Positions 61,591 to 64,000 of a stretch of DNA of 64,000 nucleotides are shown one piece after another. Position numbers and translations under genes: made by a program. Source of the DNA: Chryseolinea sp. H1M3-3 (GTDB taxonomy: Bacteria; Bacteroidota; Bacteroidia; Cytophagales; Cyclobacteriaceae); assembly GCF_029360725.1 (NCBI RefSeq), contig NZ_JARKMY010000002.1, positions 1,188,730-1,252,729 on the forward strand. Reading direction: 5' to 3'. The notes under the pieces were generated by a model. The model saw only the letters and a program-made list of their open reading frames with translations, did not search any database and was not told where the DNA came from. Position 1 is the first letter of the stretch. Every line of letters starts with the position of its first letter.

Positions 61591-63305
61591 GTATACAGAA
61601 AGAGAAAGAGTACCGCGAGATTTTTTTAGCTGAAGCATTAGAAAATTACACAGAGATCAACAGGCTGCTTACAGCGTTAGAGAAAAGTGTTGGTGATTTA
61701 AAAGTGGTTCAGGCGCTCTTTCGCCTTACTCATACGTTAAAAGGTAACGCTACGGGTATGGGATACGAAAAAATTGCTGAAATGGCACATGTGATGGAAG
61801 ACTTTTTCGGCGAAGTACGTGATGGAAGAATTGTGTTGGGTACAGATATTTTTACCTCAGTATTTAAGTCTGCCGATGTGCTGGGTCAGCTGATAGATTC
61901 GATAAAAACTCAAAAAGATGTTAAGTATCGTGGAATCAAAACCAAGTTGGAAGTGTTAATCAAAGCCGCCAAGCAAGGTTACTCGTTGTCTCAGCCAAAT
62001 GGCCAATCTCAAAGTAAGTCTGAATTGGTAAAAGTTGACCCCAGTGAGGAGAATGAAATGGATGCCGATTCCGGTGAATCAGTGGTGGTCTCTTTCTCAG
62101 ACCTCGTCCAGGTTCCTGTAAAAAAGCTTGATGATCTTCTTGACCTTGTGGGTGAGTTAGTGATTGAGCGTGATCGAATCATTGCAAATAATATGAGATC
62201 GCATTCGACAAATGAATTTTCCAGATTGAATAGGATTTCTTCAGACTTGCAATATTCTGTAATGGATGTTCGCTTGGTTCAAGTTGGCTTCTTGTTTAAT
62301 AAATTTCATCGCATTGTTCGTGATGCATCCACTAAGGAGAGCAAGCATGTAATGTTAAAGCTTGAAGGTTCTGAGACTGAGATTGATCGAAATATTCTGC
62401 AGGTTATTAGCGATTCTCTTATTCACTTGATTAGAAATGCTATTGGGCATGGAATTGAAAGACCTGAACAAAGAAAACAAAACGGTAAACCTGAAGAAGG
62501 CACCGTGACACTTTCTGCCAGCAGCGAATCAGATACTGTAATTATTAAGATTAAGGATGATGGTGTTGGAATTGATCCACAGCGTATAAAAAATAAGGCA
62601 ATAGAAAGGGGTCTAATTAGTTTGCAAGACGCAGCTTTGATGACCAACAGGGACTTGACTATGTTGATTTTTGAGCCCGGCTTTTCTACTATCGATGAGG
62701 TGACTGCGATTTCGGGTAGAGGTGTTGGAATGGACGTTGTGAAGAAAGCTATTGACTCTGTGGGAGGCACCGTGGCGGTAGATTCTATGATTGGCGAAGG
62801 CACTATCTTTACCTTGACATTACCTTCTTCAATGGCAGTAAAATCTACCTTGCTGTTTGAACTTGGTTCTCAAACCTATGCCATTCCACTTTCGTATACC
62901 GAGTCCGTTATTTCAATATTTAAATCGGATATTCATAAGACAGGAAATGAATTAATTACAATATATCTGAATAAGACGATTCACATCGTGTTTTTGAGCG
63001 ATTTGTTTGATCCCAGCTATGACAAAAAAGCCGGGAAATATAAATCATTTGACAAGCTACAGTCGAAGGCGAAGCTCGAGGTAGTTGTTGTATCCTTTGG
63101 TGGAAATAGAATCGGATTCATCGTGGACAAGCTCCTACAACAGAAAGAGATCGTCGAAAAACCATTGAAGAAGCCATTTGACTCCATTTCTTTTTTAAGT
63201 GGTGTAACGATTCTGGGCAATGGGAATGTATGTCTTGCCTTAAGCATACCAGGTGTCCTCAACGCATTGTTTAATAGCCAAGTCAATAGAACAATTAATG
63301 CTTAA
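61587..63305 (+). CDS. cheA: Chemotaxis histidine kinase CheA
   Basis: 572 aa: P1 Hpt domain with His49 (FRLTHTLKGNATGMGYEKIA); a short linker without a clear P2; P3 dimerisation (VPVKKLDDLLDLVGELVIER); P4 kinase domain (HLIRNAIGHGIERPEQRKQN N box, then DDGVGI and GRGVGMDVVKKAI); and the P5 CheW-like domain at the C-terminus (TYAIPLSYTESV, VVSFGGNRIGFIVDKLLQQK). It phosphorylates CheY and CheB in response to the receptor. Missing or very short P2 makes it more compact than the E. coli protein (654 aa). Confidence 0.92.
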   Translation: MSIQKEKEYREIFLAEALENYTEINRLLTALEKSVGDLKVVQALFRLTHTLKGNATGMGYEKIAEMAHVMEDFFGEVRDGRIVLGTDIFTSVFKSADVLGQLIDSIKTQKDVKYRGIKTKLEVLIKAAKQGYSLSQPNGQSQSKSELVKVDPSEENEMDADSGESVVVSFSDLVQVPVKKLDDLLDLVGELVIERDRIIANNMRSHSTNEFSRLNRISSDLQYSVMDVRLVQVGFLFNKFHRIVRDASTKESKHVMLKLEGSETEIDRNILQVISDSLIHLIRNAIGHGIERPEQRKQNGKPEEGTVTLSASSESDTVIIKIKDDGVGIDPQRIKNKAIERGLISLQDAALMTNRDLTMLIFEPGFSTIDEVTAISGRGVGMDVVKKAIDSVGGTVAVDSMIGEGTIFTLTLPSSMAVKSTLLFELGSQTYAIPLSYTESVISIFKSDIHKTGNELITIYLNKTIHIVFLSDLFDPSYDKKAGKYKSFDKLQSKAKLEVVVVSFGGNRIGFIVDKLLQQKEIVEKPLKKPFDSISFLSGVTILGNGNVCLALSIPGVLNALFNSQVNRTINA

Positions 63306-63312
63306 ATCCATA

Positions 63313-63897
63313 ATGAAAAATAAATCTGATATTGAAAATAATTTAGTTAATGCATTTGAATCTGGTTACTCAAACGCAGCGAACTCATTAGCGCAATTAA
63401 CCAAAAACAAAATTGGCTTCAGGAAGTCCGACAATGGATTTCATAGTCTTGAGTCGGATTTTTTTTCTGTTGGTAATGAAATTATTGCCAGAGGGAATCA
63501 TCGGATAATCATTACAGAAATTTTTGGTGATGTAACCGGAAAAAGTTATTTATTTCTTTCGGAAAGCGACTACAATTTGTTTTCAGCCGGGATACCAGAA
63601 AGCAAAGATCCTTCAATCAATTTAAAAGAAGAATTTTTAAAGGAGTTAGATAACATATTGTCTGCGTCTGTTATCACACGACTCTCTAATGAATTGCACT
63701 TAAAGATGTATGGTAACGTACCAACGCTATTGGAGAAAGTTACGGCAAGAATTAGTGATATTATTTATGATGATTTTATAGATGAAAGTGAAGAAGTGTA
63801 TATCGATACAACATTTTTTGTGGTTGATAATAATAATCATGTGTGCCCATTTTTTGTATGGGTACTGGATAGTAAAACTTTGGCCAAAACAGCTTAG
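63313..63897 (+). CDS. cheC: CheC/CheX-like phosphatase or CheD partner
   Basis: 194 aa. CheC-type features: an ELDN (ExxN) motif in KEEFLKELDNILSASVITRL, which in the family forms a phosphatase site for CheY-P, followed by NELHLKMYGNVPTLLEKVTA. A second ExxN is not obvious, so the protein could be CheX-like or single-site. The ATG at 63313 is used; an in-frame ATG at 63298 would overlap cheA. The presence of cheD in the same operon supports a CheC-CheD partnership. Confidence 0.7.
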   Translation: MKNKSDIENNLVNAFESGYSNAANSLAQLTKNKIGFRKSDNGFHSLESDFFSVGNEIIARGNHRIIITEIFGDVTGKSYLFLSESDYNLFSAGIPESKDPSINLKEEFLKELDNILSASVITRLSNELHLKMYGNVPTLLEKVTARISDIIYDDFIDESEEVYIDTTFFVVDNNNHVCPFFVWVLDSKTLAKTA

Positions 63898-64000
63898 TTG
63901 AAAAGTATCATATCAGCCTCCGCTCATCAACAGTTTTTAAAAACGCCTTATGGTAAAGGAATGGTAGCGAAAAACATTAGCAAATGGTTGAAAGGCTCAT
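63898..64000 (+). CDS. Possible gene start truncated by window end
   Basis: The frame from a TTG directly after the cheC stop stays open to the window edge (LKSIISASAHQQFLKTPYGK and on), with in-frame ATGs at 63952ish and later. It is short, so coding is only suggested. If real it would be the next gene of the che operon. Confidence 0.25.
   Translation, partial: MKSIISASAHQQFLKTPYGKGMVAKNISKWLKGS

Overview
The window looks like a chromosomal segment of a Bacteroidota bacterium, most likely order Cytophagales (a Chryseolinea/Ohtaekwangia-like relative). The evidence is gene style rather than a marker gene: MacB/FtsX permeases carrying the N-terminal permease-prefix domain next to a PadR regulator, Crp/Fnr and AraC regulators paired with single metabolic genes, a FISUMP-domain protein, a carboxypeptidase-regulatory-like domain fused to an esterase, a 7TM-DISM protein, almost no Shine-Dalgarno signal before most genes, and AT-rich intergenic DNA. 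No rRNA, tRNA or CRISPR array was recognised.

Region 1 (1-5.5 kb): a GC-rich WYL-type regulator fragment, then an abrupt drop in GC and an 893-aa protein fusing an Mrr-like PD-(D/E)XK nuclease to a STAND-type ATPase. Palindromic elements flank it, and a second protein with a degenerate nuclease-like motif follows. It is a candidate anti-phage module.

Region 2 (5.5-27 kb): an accessory array. It holds about fifteen mostly single, short, plus-strand genes (lipoproteins, secreted hypotheticals, VOC proteins, a WG-repeat protein) separated by degraded copies of one repeat of about 550-590 bp. The 3' end of that repeat reads as group II intron domains V and VI. Its 5' end is a GGCTTC...GAAGCC hairpin followed by GTGYTG, usually abutting the stop codon of the preceding gene. 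About a dozen full or partial copies are visible, all on the plus strand, and no reverse transcriptase is seen. One copy has an unrelated gene between its 5' module and its domain V/VI. The same stretch contains an IS66 remnant, a truncated permease, a broken cupin gene, a duplicated gene fragment, a PadR-permease operon and a second family of palindromes. A minus-strand pair (serine hydrolase plus beta-barrel) interrupts the array.

Region 3 (27-49 kb): ordinary Cytophagales accessory metabolism. It includes Crp/Fnr with an epoxide hydrolase, Crp/Fnr with an F420-reductase-like protein, LamG-like secreted proteins, a BtrH-like protein, a FISUMP protein, AraC regulators, a frameshifted serine hydrolase, an orphan molybdenum hydroxylase large subunit, a second permease, a ParE-type toxin-antitoxin pair, DUF1801 and DUF2200 proteins, and a secreted esterase.

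Region 4 (49-64 kb): signalling. A minus-strand pair (a 7TM-DISM protein without an output domain, and a PAS protein with a kinase phosphoacceptor helix but no ATPase domain) diverges from an Hpt-REC protein, a TPR/PAS histidine kinase and a LytTR response regulator. A chemotaxis operon follows: a soluble triple-PAS chemoreceptor, CheW, CheD, CheY, CheB, CheA and a CheC-like phosphatase. CheR is not in the window.
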